Notes: generated by a model from the letters alone, not told the origin. Positions 51,882 through 61,335 are shown, counted from the first letter of the stretch. The stretch is 64,000 nucleotides of DNA from Pseudoips prasinana (GCA_951640165.1 OX621256.1:7998001-8062000); one strand, 5' to 3'. A program made the numbers and translations.

Positions 51882-53247
51882 CTATATTTGTCTCGCTTGT
51901 GCAGCGTTTCGGTGCGGACGCGTTTTACGTAATCCGTGTTGATTAGCGCGGCGCGAGCTGTCGCTCGTAATTACTCGCCATGAGTACTGTACTTGTGGCA
52001 AATGAGCTGCTGGCGTTCTTGCAGCAGAAGCTGGATGTGATGGACGAGGTGTCCGCTATCCAGATCTGCGCAACGAACTTCAGCGAGGACGACATAGCTG
52101 CTGCCAAGCTGATGCTGTACGACGTGCTGAACAAGCGCGATCAGATGGTGTCCCGCCGGCGTGACGGGACTAAGAAGAGCTTGGAAGACATCATCAAGCT
52201 GTTCAAGGAGACCGACCCGGACGACGTGCCGACGTTTGTGGCGAAGGAGCTTCACAAGCTTCCCCCCGTCACTTTCGACCACGTCGATGTCACGAGCCTT
52301 TTGAAGGACATTGTCTTTTTGAAGGCCAGACTCTTGGATGTGCAGGTGAAATTAGACACATCCCAGAACACCGTCGCCGATTTGCGCAAGGAAGTTGACG
52401 AGTTGCGCAAGACCGTGGCGGTAACTAGGTCACCAGTCGATGCGTCAAACGTAAACACGCGTCGCGGAGCTGCGCTCGACATGTCGTCATCGAGTTCCGC
52501 GTCAGCAGTTTCGTCGCCAGCGCACCCACCGATTGCTGAGCCTGCGAAGTGCCCCTCCCGCGCGCCCCGCAGCTCTGTGCCTGTTGCCGCGGCTCCTCCA
52601 CGCACCGCCGCTCGAGCCCCTCGCCCCGCCCCGCTGCCAGTACTTGCAGCCACAGCAAAACCATTCCAAAAGGATTTTGCTACTGTCACTGCGAGCGTCC
52701 CTAGCGCTGCCAGTTTGAAGCCTGGGCCATATAAGGCAACGAAGAAGGCTGATGATGATGATGGGTTCGTGACGGTGCAAAGGAGGAAGCGCCGAATGAG
52801 AACCAACAAGAACCGCTGCGGCAACGCTCCTACGGAGCCCAACACGAGTCTGCGTGCCGCCAAGCCGAATACACCGGTGTATATCTCCCGCCTGCACTAC
52901 ACCACGAAGGCGGAGGACATCGTGGAGTACGTGCGCCAGAAGATCAAGTACACGCCGAGGGTGCAGTTACTGGAGTCGCGCCGGAACGTCAACTTTAAGG
53001 CGTTCGTGGTGCGAGTACCGAATTGCTTTCTGCCCCGCGTCATGGATGAGGACTTTTGGCCGCAGGACGTGGTGTTCCGTCGCTTCCGCGGACAAGTGCC
53101 ACAGGACAGCACAAAGACAATAAGTGCAAAGTGAAGTGTTACTAACATAGTCTTAAGCCCTATATACTAACACTTTTTGTATATATTTTATATATGTTAG
53201 TCTGTAAGGTATATATCTATGGGCCATTAGATGCCTGATAATAAATG

Positions 53248-53278
<31 letters not shown>

Positions 53279-53280
53279 TC
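51882..53280 (+). mobile_element. ORF1-only LINE-like element
   Basis: A GC-rich 5' leader of ~98 bp, one intact ORF (51980-53134), a ~110-bp 3' UTR (GGGCCATTAGATGCCTGATA) and a (ATT)n tail at 53246-53277. The layout is that of a LINE lacking ORF2. It begins exactly where the SINE fragment stops. Confidence 0.65.
51980..53134 (+). CDS. LINE ORF1-like protein, intact, 384 residues
   Basis: ATG in good context (CGCCATGAG). The N-terminal half is helical and charged (ANELLAFLQQKLDVMDEVSA, EDIIKLFKETDPDDVPTFVA, KLPPVTFDHVDVTSLLKDIV, then a heptad-like VKLDTSQNTVADLRKEVDEL at ~125-145, likely a coiled coil). Residues ~150-245 are Ser/Ala/Pro-rich and disordered, followed by a basic RRKRRMRTNKNR patch (~270). 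The C-terminal 75 residues (PVYISRLHYTTKAEDIVEYV to DEDFWPQDVVFRRFRG) look like a small RRM-type or ORF1 C-terminal domain. I recognise the KLPPVTFDHVDVT and FWP..V.FRRF signatures from animal repeat-associated proteins, most likely LINE ORF1. Third codon positions are strongly G/C, unlike all flanking DNA. Alternative: a domesticated host gene. Confidence 0.7.
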   Translation: MSTVLVANELLAFLQQKLDVMDEVSAIQICATNFSEDDIAAAKLMLYDVLNKRDQMVSRRRDGTKKSLEDIIKLFKETDPDDVPTFVAKELHKLPPVTFDHVDVTSLLKDIVFLKARLLDVQVKLDTSQNTVADLRKEVDELRKTVAVTRSPVDASNVNTRRGAALDMSSSSSASAVSSPAHPPIAEPAKCPSRAPRSSVPVAAAPPRTAARAPRPAPLPVLAATAKPFQKDFATVTASVPSAASLKPGPYKATKKADDDDGFVTVQRRKRRMRTNKNRCGNAPTEPNTSLRAAKPNTPVYISRLHYTTKAEDIVEYVRQKIKYTPRVQLLESRRNVNFKAFVVRVPNCFLPRVMDEDFWPQDVVFRRFRGQVPQDSTKTISAK

Positions 53281-53622
53281 TTCACATAAGGCCAGGATTG
53301 ATCCTGTAAAGTTTGGTAGCGTTCTATGGATGATAAGGATTTTTTTTATTTGTTCGCGAATATTAGTAATAATAAGTTGAATGGTTAACTTAACTATTCA
53401 ACTAATGATCATTAAGTTTTTCACGCACTTTTTCAGGTACAGAAAAAGGTGCTTTCGTCCATAGTAATGTTACCCAGGGATAGGGGCAGAAAGCTAGTAA
53501 CAACATTGACTTATATGTATAACTAGACTCGCTGTTTCGAATAAAAACTCAGTCCCAGTCCGGCTGCGCGCGAGGTGAGAGGCGCGCGCGCGGCGGCCAA
53601 AATTGCGTAGGTAATGAGAAAA
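53281..53622. other. Spacer with GC-rich patch
   Basis: GGCGCGCGCGCGGCGGCC at about 53580-53600 in otherwise AT-rich DNA. No gene recognised. Confidence 0.4.
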
Positions 53623-53656
53623 TCCCATATTGAGAAAATTCTCAATATGGGATTGC
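53623..53656. repeat. Hairpin
   Basis: ATCCCATATTGAGAA and its exact complement around a two-base loop. Confidence 0.75.
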
Positions 53657-53706
53657 GCATCTAGTAGAATACATATAGGTCAATGAGTAACAATAATAAA
53701 AACATA

Positions 53707-53835
53707 ACGGGCCGGTTAGCGTAGTTGGTAGATACTTGCCTGTCCCGCCGCTATCGTGGGTTCGATTCCCACCCAGGACAGATATTTGTGTGCATGAAGA
53801 TGTCTGTTTGTCCTGAGTCTGGGTGTATAAGTATG
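53707..53835 (+). mobile_element. SINE S1, 5' half
   Basis: GGGCCGGTTAGCGTAGTTGG and GTGGGTTCGATTCCCACCCA: the best preserved S1 head in the window. Stops after TGTATAAGTATGCATTTATA. Confidence 0.85.
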
Positions 53836-54071
53836 CATTTATAAACGAAGAACAATATGATGGCGAAATATTCTTAATGGTTTGTCATTAGTTGACGAAT
53901 CGTAGGCATGATTACACATTAGATATCTCATGAACAGAACGGCCTTAAAACCTATCATTCCGATTAAATCATGAAAGTTTCCATGATCTAATCGGAACGA
54001 AAGGGGGCGTCTTTTCTAAGGTAATGGTGGTGGTGCCACCTGTAATTAGATTCATGAATCAAATAAAATTG
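53836..54071. other. Spacer
   Basis: Only a short inverted repeat (CCGATTAAATCATGA / TCATG..CTAATCGG) at about 53960-53997. Confidence 0.4.
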
Positions 54072-54158
54072 AAGTTCGTAAATAAAATTATAGATGACAG
54101 TAAACGCAATAACTTTTGTTGAGTTTACTGCCATCTATAATTTTATTGTCGAACTTAA
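54072..54158. repeat. Foldback, ~87 bp
   Basis: AAGTTCG..ATAAAATTATAGATG.CAGTAAAC and its near-complement, GTTTACTGCCATCTATAATT, TTATTGTCGAACTT. Confidence 0.7.
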
Positions 54159-54398
54159 ACGGCTATTAGAATGATTGTTAGTTTAATAAAATAATACTAG
54201 ATGTCACACCATGTCTTTAAGAAAGCGACCAAACTACTACTCGTCACTAGATGGCAGTAAATACTTAAAGCTCAGTTTGACTGTTTCGTCAATATTTGGG
54301 CGCTGTTCTTGGTTTCAATTGTTATCAATTAACTAGTTTAGCTTCGTGCCTTTTTATAAATTTATTTACTTTGAATAATGCACGTGTTATTTTGAAAG

Positions 54399-54560
54399 AC
54401 TTATGAAACAAAACGGCTGGACAACGTTGGATTATTGGTCGCAATTGGATACAAATTACAATAATACAGACACTAGAGATTGTTTAAAGAGGTTACTGAT
54501 ATTCCCGAATATCTCACAAAATATTCTATTGCCCAATATACGTGAAGCTATATTTTATTC
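54399..54560 (+). CDS. Candidate internal exon of unknown host gene
   Basis: Possible acceptor TTATTTTGAAAG before 54399. The frame reads LMKQNGWTTLDYWSQLDTNY, TRDCLKRLLIFPNISQNILL, PNIREAIFY and ends in phase 2 just before GTAGAT at 54561 (a weak donor; unspliced, the next codon would be TAG). The amino-acid mix is protein-like. The entry phase needs one base, which matches the exits at 18495 and 27916. Alternatively ATG 54403 is itself the start of a short gene. The acceptor has a poor pyrimidine tract, which lowers confidence. Confidence 0.4.
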
Positions 54561-54756
54561 GTAGATAGGTAGTTACCGTAATATTTCGTTGTTTTACTTC
54601 CAGTTAGTGGCATGAAAAATTGCTAAGTGCATCCGTTCTGTACCATTGACTTAGCTAGTTAGATCACTTTAGATGTAGGTAGCAAACTTCGTAGTCCAGC
54701 GCAACGACGGTGGATACACATTGACCTAAATACCGTCTTTATTATCTACGCCAAAG

Positions 54757-54955
54757 GGTTGGATTTCGTACTGCAATGTACTATTTACCTGCGTACTTCG
54801 ACCCAACAAAACTATATTGGTGGAAGGAGGTTCGTCATTGTATGCTGGAGAAAAAACAAGAGGTGTATAAGTCAACAAAACCCAACACACGTGAATATTG
54901 GACTCAATGGCAGTTCCAAGCTATGTTGTATCATATGTACTTTGCAATTTTATAG
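54757..54955 (+). CDS. Candidate last coding exon of unknown host gene
   Basis: The acceptor CCGTCTTTATTATCTACGCCAAAG is at 54756 and the intron from 54561 would be 196 bases, a usual insect size. One base completes the Ser codon, then VGFRTAMYYLPAYFDPTKLY, WWKEVRHCMLEKKQEVYKST, REYWTQWQFQAMLYHMYFAI and a TAG at 54953. Trp- and Tyr-rich, with no internal stop over 65 codons. The frame differs from the longer overlapping ORF starting at 54759, which looks unnatural. The phase fits the exon at 54399. Not recognised; the joined product of the four exons would be about 178 residues. Confidence 0.45.
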
Positions 54956-55202
54956 ATAGTAGTTTATTTATTTATTTGTTCAATTTGACCTAGATTTCAG
55001 CTAGACTCCTTGATTTTTTTTGTGTTCATTTTGTTTGACGGTATGTAAATTTCCACAAATATTCTAAGTATTTTCTCTCTTTATTTTTTGTCTACCGATT
55101 TTGTTATTATTTTAAACTTATAAATATTAGCGAAATCTTGTAATTGGCCTTCATCCTTTGTTGTATGTTTTATTTCTGTTCTAGCTGTAAGTTTTCTAGA
55201 TG

Positions 55203-55208
55203 AATAAA
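55203..55208 (+). terminator. Possible polyadenylation signal
   Basis: AATAAA about 250 bases after the candidate stop codon at 54955, with no repeat in between. Confidence 0.3.
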
Positions 55209-55400
55209 ATAACATATATTACAGCTATTACAATAGCTCCATGGTTAATAGTCTTTAACTGTTAATCCAGGTTGTTGTGGTTAGATAGCAATTGTTAAGT
55301 AGGTAAGAAACTCTTTATTCTACACCTAAAATATTACATACAAAGAACTATGAGTATGTTATTAATGTTTTTGAACACATTGTACATGATTTGTACACAC

Positions 55401-55466
55401 ATGGATTGCACCAGCCGTGGTCACGGGTCGACCCGTGACCACGGCACGGCGGCTGGTGCAATCCAT
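55401..55466. repeat. GC-rich palindrome
   Basis: CCGTGGTCACGGGTC followed by its exact complement (55415-55444). The outer arms ATGGATTGCACCAGCC / CTGGTGCAATCCAT are offset by an extra CACGGCGG. Shares its core with 50916-51074. Confidence 0.85.
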
Positions 55467-55584
55467 GCTACATTTACTACAAACATCATCATCATATATT
55501 ATTATTGTAATAATCGTACTAGTTATATATTCCTCTCAAACTCCTAGTTTTAACTCACAGAATTTTGGTATTTTTTATTTATTT

Positions 55585-55725
55585 TTTATTACGCATACGC
55601 ATCCAGCGGCTTCCCGCCACCTTTGCAAGACCGTCGGTCCACCGTGTAGGGGGCCTGCCCACGAAGCGTCTGCCGGTTCGTGGTCGCCACTCGAGAACCT
55701 TTCTGCCCCATTCATTATTTCTACA
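55585..55725 (-). pseudogene. RTE LINE C-terminal remnant
   Basis: The minus strand reads NEWGRKVLEWRPRTGRRFVG, RPPTRWTDGLAKVAGSRWMR, clean for about 45 codons. Truncated at both ends. Confidence 0.75.
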
Positions 55726-55727
55726 AA

Positions 55728-55832
55728 GTTTAATTAAATCCGTCCCGTAGTTTTTGCTTGAATGAGTAACAAACATACATCTGTTCATACATACCTACTC
55801 ACAAACTTTCGCGTTTATAATTTTAGTAGGAT
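55728..55832 (-). repeat. Helitron-like fragment
   Basis: TGAGTAACAAACATACATCT and CAAACTTTCGCGTTTATAAT match the short Helitron family on the minus strand. Confidence 0.6.
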
Positions 55833-56044
55833 GTTGTTCCGTTTCAAATGTAGTACAAACATACATAGGTAGTACCTACGTTCTTACATCATAGAATTGA
55901 GGGCAAACGAAGAGTTGTTCCGTAGAAAATAGGTTGTGAAATACCAACCTACGCAAAATAAATGGCTGTTCGCGCAATTTGCGTCGGCGCGTTGCTGTAG
56001 AACAAGAATAAATATTAGGGTAATATTTTAAATAGCTTTATTTT
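55833..56044. other. Spacer
   Basis: No recognised feature. Confidence 0.4.
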
Positions 56045-56278
56045 TTAAATCAACGGATATATGTTACAATGACAATATATATACATGCTAGCTAAATATC
56101 ACTACTATTATAAAATAAATTGTATAAATGTTTTAACATTCCGTGTACCTAAATATCTGTAATAAGTAACTAGAAATAATAACTGTATTACTACAAACAC
56201 GTTCTGACTATTTACAAGCGCTTTTTTAAAGTTTACGTGAATAAAAACCTTTTTTATTTTTATTATTTTATTTAATTT
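56045..56278 (+). repeat. R3 repeat
   Basis: TAGCTAAATATCACTACTAT, CGTTCTGACTATTTACAAGC and AAGTTTACGTGAATAAAAAC. Confidence 0.75.
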
Positions 56279-56329
56279 AAATGAAAGTACTGTGTATAGC
56301 GAAATACGATTAAAATATTCTCATCATCA

Positions 56330-56385
56330 TCATCATTACAGCTAAAAGAAGTCCACTGCATTACAAACCTCCTCTTGGGGGGGTA
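56330..56385 (-). repeat. RTE 3' tail fragment
   Basis: TCATCATCATCATTACAGCT and AAGAAGTCCACTGCATTACA, a degenerate complement of the RTE 3' signature. Confidence 0.45.
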
Positions 56386-56471
56386 TGCCATAATATATGT
56401 TCAGAATGTTTAGCGTTTCTGTGAGAATGTGTGATTGTGTTTTTAAATCAATATTTATGTTTATATATTCA

Positions 56472-56570
56472 CGTCACCATAGCCTAGTTGGTAGTGCTCC
56501 TGCCTACGAAGCTGGTGGTCCTGGGTTCGAATCCCGGTAAGTGCAAATATTTGTGTGATGATAGATATTA
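56472..56570 (+). mobile_element. SINE S2, 5' half
   Basis: GTCACCATAGCCTAGTTGGT and GGGTTCGAATCCCGGTAAGT, then cut after TTTGTGTGATGA. Confidence 0.8.
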
Positions 56571-56689
56571 TATTATTAATATTTAAAATCATTATTGTAA
56601 TAATTATTGTAATAATTATCTTGAATTTATTGTAATTGGTGTTCTACCGTTTTAATTAAAGTAAAAATAAATAAATAACAATCGCCATG

Positions 56690-56815
56690 CTTGGCAGACG
56701 GGTTGGCGATCGCATTGGTCAGAGTACACAGAAGGAAGCTGCTGTCCATCCTCTGGTAGATATTCCCAGGATGAGATGGGGTTATGATATTCTGGTAATC
56801 GCTGCCGTCACACAC
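56690..56815 (-). repeat. R4 repeat fragment
   Basis: CGCCATGCTTGGCAGACGGG and TTGGCGATCGCA with CTGCTGTCCATCCTCTGGTA, complement of the blocks at 15240-15330. Confidence 0.7.
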
Positions 56816-56852
56816 AGAATCTGCTAAAATTTCAAACGAGAATAAAGAAACC

Positions 56853-57439
56853 CGCTAAGTGCGAGTCGGACTCGCACATGAAGGGTTCCGTAGCAGCAAG
56901 TATTTCAGTTGATTAAATGAAAACAAATTGCGGTTTATGACGTGTTAATAAAAACTACTTGCTAGATCTCGTTCAAACCAATTTTCGTTGTTAGTTTCTA
57001 TGGTAATGTACATCATATATTTTTTTTAGTTTTATCATTCTCTTATTTTAGATGTTAGAGGGGGGGGGGGGGACACCCATTTTACCACTATGGAAGTGTC
57101 TCTCGCGCAAACTATTCAGTTTAGAAAAAAAATATATTAGGAAACTCAATATCATTTTTGAAGACCAATCCATTGACAACCCCTTGTATGGGTACGATGA
57201 AAAAAAAATTGTGTTTCAGTTCTATGTATGGCGACCCCCCCAAATAATTGTTCTTTTTCTATTTTTGTGTAAGAATCTTAATGCGGTTCACAGAATACAT
57301 CTACTTACCAAGTTTCAGTAGTACAGCTCTTATAGTTTCGGAAAAAAGTGGCTGTGACATACGGATGGACAGACAGACAGACAGACATGACGAATCTATA
57401 AGGGTTCCGTTTTTTGCCATTTGGCTACGGAACCCTAAA
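56853..57439 (-). repeat. R2 repeat, complete copy
   Basis: AAGTGCGAGTCGGACTCGCA, GAAGGGTTCCGTAGCAGCAA at the left and TTTGGCTACGGAACCCTAAA at the right. A G homopolymer is at 57061-57072. Confidence 0.8.
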
Positions 57440-57698
57440 AACATTCCAGATTTTTTAATCTTTAGGCTAATAGGAATGTCCCTATTTTCCCATTAGTAAA
57501 CTATTACCATTAGAAAGATTTCTCAGAGTTTCTCAGATATACATTGATTGCACTTCTGGCACATCATCATAGCGACGCTACTATTAAGTATTTTAGGTTC
57601 GATACCCGCAGAGGATTAAAGTCTTGCGTGTAAAGTACCTCAAATAATTTACCTAATGCAGAAGATGCCTTTAAAAGATTCAAAAATATATAGAAGTA
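57440..57698. other. Spacer
   Basis: No recognised feature. Confidence 0.4.
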
Positions 57699-58056
57699 CT
57701 AGCTGAGCCCCGCGGTTTTACCCACGTTAAACTTTGTAAATTATAGCCTACTAGTTGTGCCCAACGGTTTTAACCGCGTTAAATTTTATAAATTATCACA
57801 GCTCCTCCCCCGTAGGTGATAGCGTGATAATATGTAGCCTATATGTTGACCCGACCTCTTAGTAATATTCATGCAAAATTTGAAGTAAATCCATGCAGTA
57901 CTTTTTGAGTTCAGCCCGGACATACATACGGACAAACAGACATACAGACAATATATTTTTGGCTTCTATATCGACTGCAAATCACGCCCCAAGTATCCTT
58001 TAAAAATAATTCAATGTACAGTTTTGACTTTGCTACGATTTTATTATATGTAAAGA
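57699..58056 (-). mobile_element. Helitron with doubled 3' end
   Basis: Minus-strand Helitron: the 5' end is at 58056 (TCTTTACATATAATAAAAT). Two 3' ends are seen, CTAG at 57699 (GCCCCGCGGTTTTACCCACG in plus reading) and again at 57751 (ACTAGTTGTGCCCAACGGTT), as if one element landed beside or inside another. Confidence 0.8.
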
Positions 58057-58489
58057 TAGATGTGTTATACCGATATACAACATGTAACGTAATTAACGCA
58101 CACCCTCAAACACCCCAATTAGAATATTATGTTGTAATCATAGTACATACACTGAATTTTTTATTTAACATATATATACATTGTTATTTACTAAATTAGT
58201 TTCTTGGAATAAAGTTTATTTTTCTTTATTTTGTATTGAATGATTGAATTTGTATGCATACAAATACAACTGCGATTTAAACGTCTTATTACTTTGACTT
58301 ACGCCCCATTTCAATTTGTTTTGACTGTACAGGGTTAATATGACAATAATTTCCGTACTTTTAATTATTTTGGAATTAAAAAATACCTATATTAAAAATG
58401 ATATAAATCGATTCAGTAAACGATTCTTAACAAACTATTTTCAGGATGTGAGTTAATTTAGTTACATGTTGTATAAGCTCTATCATTAC
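58057..58489. other. AT-rich spacer
   Basis: No recognised feature. Confidence 0.4.
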
Positions 58490-58840
58490 AAAGTTTCATC
58501 AGAATCCGTTCGATAGTTTTTGCGTGAAAGAGTAACAAATATACACACTCTCAAACTTCCGCCTACAACTGATTGCTATGTCGGTCTAGTGATTAGTGAC
58601 CTGCCAGCTAAGCTAGAGGTCGTGAGTTCCTTTGTGTAATGATTATATTATAACCTTACTAATATTATAAACGCGAAACTTTGTAAGTATGGAGGGATGT
58701 TTGTTACTCTTTCACGTAAAAACTACCGAATGGATTTAAATGAAACTTTACAATAATATAGCTTATACATCAGAATAACACATAGGCTACAATTTATAAA
58801 GATATTGTGTGAATTGTCCAAAATATGACGATAAGTGTCA
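58490..58840. repeat. Helitron fragments and degenerate S4 SINE
   Basis: 58490-58560 (minus; TTGCGTGAAAGAGTAACAAA), 58578-58650 (S4 head; GGTCTAGTGATTAGTGACCT) and 58655-58830 (plus; ACTAATATTATAAACGCGAA to CACATAGGCTACAATTTATA), none with complete ends. Confidence 0.55.
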
Positions 58841-59147
58841 AGTAAGTAGAAAAAAACTTGAGAGGTGTCAAGGGACACCCGGATGGAACGAACTTATTTC
58901 TTATTATTTATTATGTACAAAAAACCTGTATACACTCAACAAAAATAATCGTCGCGACACCACACTGTTCAATGCGAAATAAAAATGAAAATATCTGGGT
59001 TGCTTTCTATAAGAGAGAGAGAGACAGACAGAGAAACATGCGCACGCCGCACAGCTGCAAAAAGTGTCGTGACAACTTTTCGTGAGAATTTTTCCGTCTA
59101 GCCCCCTTTCACAACGCGCGATAAGGAACTTCGTTCCAAAAAACCAT
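58841..59147. other. Spacer
   Basis: Two short ORFs without motifs. Confidence 0.4.
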
Positions 59148-59197
59148 CATCTGCGAGCTATTCCGGCGTGCACTGCCAAAACCGCTAGAGGTACACA
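59148..59197 (+). repeat. Inverted duplicate, copy 1
   Basis: GCGAGCTATTCCGGCGTGCA, CTGCCAAAACCGCTAGAGG occurs again in inverted orientation at 61100-61165, in both places next to the 5' end of a Helitron-like element. Confidence 0.75.
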
Positions 59198-59311
59198 TCC
59201 TACTAATATTATGTATGCGAAAGTTTGTGAGTATAGATGTATGGATGTATGTTTGTTACTCTTTTACACCAAAATTACTTTAACGCGCGTGAAATCGCGG
59301 GGCATTGCTAG
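59198..59311 (+). mobile_element. Very short Helitron, 114 bp
   Basis: TCCTACTAATATTATGTATG at the 5' end, CGCGCGTGAAATCGCGGGGC and ATTGCTAG at the 3' end. Confidence 0.75.
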
Positions 59312-59312
59312 T

Positions 59313-59780
59313 ATAGTATATAAGCATTATTTGTTTTATGCCTGGGTGTCATTTATCTATACAAATAAATAAAATTGGAGTGTCTGTTTGTAATATTGAA
59401 ATAGCCGGTTTTTACTACATAAATATGAATATATATACGGTACATACACAAAAATAACATTTTTTATAATTTTTGTCTGTCTGTCTGTCTGTTTATTCCG
59501 GCTAATCTCTGAAATGGCTGGACCGATTTTGACGCGACTTTTATTGGCAGGTAGCTGATGTAATAAGGCGTAACTTAGGCTACTTTTATTTTAGAAAAAG
59601 TATTTTATTTTACTAAAAATCTAAATAAACTAATTAACACGCGGACGAAGTCGCGGGCACGGCTAGTGTATAATATAACATGTATTTAGAAGCATATAAA
59701 TTAAGTTGTCTGGTTGCCATAGTACTGGCTCTGCCTAGTTTGGAATCAGATGGCAGTGTGTTCGTTGTCCCAAGATAATT
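59313..59780 (+). mobile_element. SINE split by a Helitron at the S1 body
   Basis: GTGTCATTTA before and TGTATAATATAACATGTATT after the Helitron, then GGCTCTGCCTAGTTTGGAAT. The break is at the same SINE position as at 25650. Confidence 0.7.
59356..59666 (+). mobile_element. Non-autonomous Helitron, 311 bp
   Basis: TCTATACAAATAAATAAA at the 5' end and ACGCGGACGAAGTCGCGGGC, ACGGCTAG at the 3' end. The 3' end is that of the large Helitron ending at 49038, so it may be a deletion derivative of that family. Confidence 0.85.
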
Positions 59781-59786
59781 ATTTCA

Positions 59787-59875
59787 ACGGGCCGGTTGGT
59801 GGTTGGTAATTGCTTGCCTTTCACGCCACAGGTCGTGTGTTCGATTCCCACACAGGACAGATATAATTAATACTA
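59787..59875 (+). mobile_element. SINE S1 head
   Basis: CGGGCCGGTTGGTGGTTGGT and GTGTGTTCGATTCCCACACA, cut after ACAGATATAATTAA. Confidence 0.75.
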
Positions 59876-60024
59876 AGCCAAGCTATAGACAGTTTATGGC
59901 TGTCTAGGTCAAACCTGTACCACAGGCGTTCTAACGGCTTAATAAGTATACTTATTTTTTATTCATCAATATATTGTGTTTGCCTACTAAATAATTACTC
60001 TAATTGGACCAAATCCCGTGTTCA

Positions 60025-60150
60025 TGCCCGCTTGAGTATGTTTCGCCGGACCGTCTCAACTGGGTTGTGTTGAAACCGGTAGTAGATGAACCCACTGAGT
60101 TTGTTTCGCTGGGTCTTCTCAGTTGGGGCGCATTGGATCCGGTGGTAGCA
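60025..60150. repeat. Two-unit imperfect repeat
   Basis: TGAGTATGTTTCGCCGGACC and TGAGTTTGTTTCGCTGGGTC each lead to CCGGTAGTAG / CCGGTGGTAG. I recall this as a common lepidopteran interspersed sequence. Confidence 0.55.
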
Positions 60151-60214
60151 TTAAAGCGCGACCGTCGTTATTAACACAAGGTCCGTCATAATAATAATAC
60201 ACTAATATAGACAG

Positions 60215-60478
60215 AACCATTGACAATATATAGTAAAAATATTAGACTTAAACTAGATAATTAAACATAATTTCTTGACAATAACTTGATACGAGCTAGC
60301 TAAATATCATTGCTATTAAAATAAATTTTATAAATGTTTTCATACAATATGTACCTAAATATCTATGTTACTAGAAATAATAATGTATACAACTATATTA
60401 CTACAAACATGTTCTGACTATTTACAAGCGCTTTCTTAAAGTCTACGTGAATAAAAACCTTTTTTATTTAATTTTATT
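60215..60478 (+). repeat. R3 repeat, longest copy
   Basis: TTCTTGACAATAACTTGATA, TACAAACATGTTCTGACTAT and AAGTCTACGTGAATAAAAAC, CTTTTTTA. Confidence 0.8.
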
Positions 60479-61050
60479 AAAAATTTAAACAATATTCAAA
60501 ATTACAAAAATACAAATAATAATACAAAATTCAAAAACCTAAGATATAATGTAGTGTATGTAAGTAGAGTTGGCGCGCAAGCGCGACAAACGGATATAGT
60601 TAGTAACATTTATAATATTAGTAAGAATTATACATATATTGTTGTAATATTTCTCTCGAAATTTTGTAACGAGGCCGTCGTGAGATACCGACCTCACCTC
60701 AGGTAGTGAGGACAAAAACTGTCGCAAAAAATATTAAGCATCCTGTCGATGCGCTCACACGAAAGGACTTTTTGTTAAAATATTGTTTGTTCATAACATC
60801 ACGCCATCATAGTCTCACGTCATAGTCAGGTGGTTGTAAAGTTACGGGATGCTGAAAAAATTAAATAAATTCTGAGGTAAAAAGCATAGTTTTTAGGGGA
60901 CGGCTTTGTAGGCCTTTATAGTCCGGTGAAGCAGTGAAAGTCATCTAGGCAAACTGAATACATGTCAAATGAAATTGTGTAGACGGCTTAGCCCTGGCTT
61001 GTTTTTTTTTAAACGTAAAAGTAGCCTTAAAGTAGTTTTGGCGTAAAAGA
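60479..61050. other. Spacer
   Basis: No recognised feature; the 62-codon minus ORF at 60539-60727 lacks any motif. Confidence 0.4.
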
Positions 61051-61054
61051 GTAA

Positions 61055-61335
61055 CAAACAAACATACATCTATACTCACAAACTTTCGCATTTATAATAT
61101 TAGTAGAATGTGTACCTACCTCTAGCGGTTTTGGCAGTGCATGCCGGAATAGCTCGCAAATGATAGATTTCAATATTTTTATAAATTGTAGCCTATGTGT
61201 TATTCTGATGTATAAGCTATATTATTGTAAAGTTTCAATACAATCCATTCAGTAGCTTTTACATGAAAGAGTAACAAACATCCATCCATACTTACAAACT
61301 TTCGCGTTTATAATATGTATTAGTAGGATAACTTG
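61055..61335 (-). repeat. Two Helitron fragments around inverted duplicate copy 2
   Basis: GAGTAACAAACAAACATACA to TTTATAATATTAGTAG (61055-61105), the inverted duplicate (61100-61165), then ATTGTAGCCTATGTGTTATT to TTCGCGTTTATAATATGTAT (61185-61325). Confidence 0.65.

Noticed and set aside
52252..52863. 203-codon minus-strand ORF and other frames over the 51980 ORF
   Set aside because: Shadows of the GC-rich plus-strand ORF; low-complexity Ala/Arg composition and no motif.
54759..54959. 66-codon ORF in a different frame over the candidate last exon
   Set aside because: The other frame (from 54757 after splicing) is more protein-like and phase-compatible.
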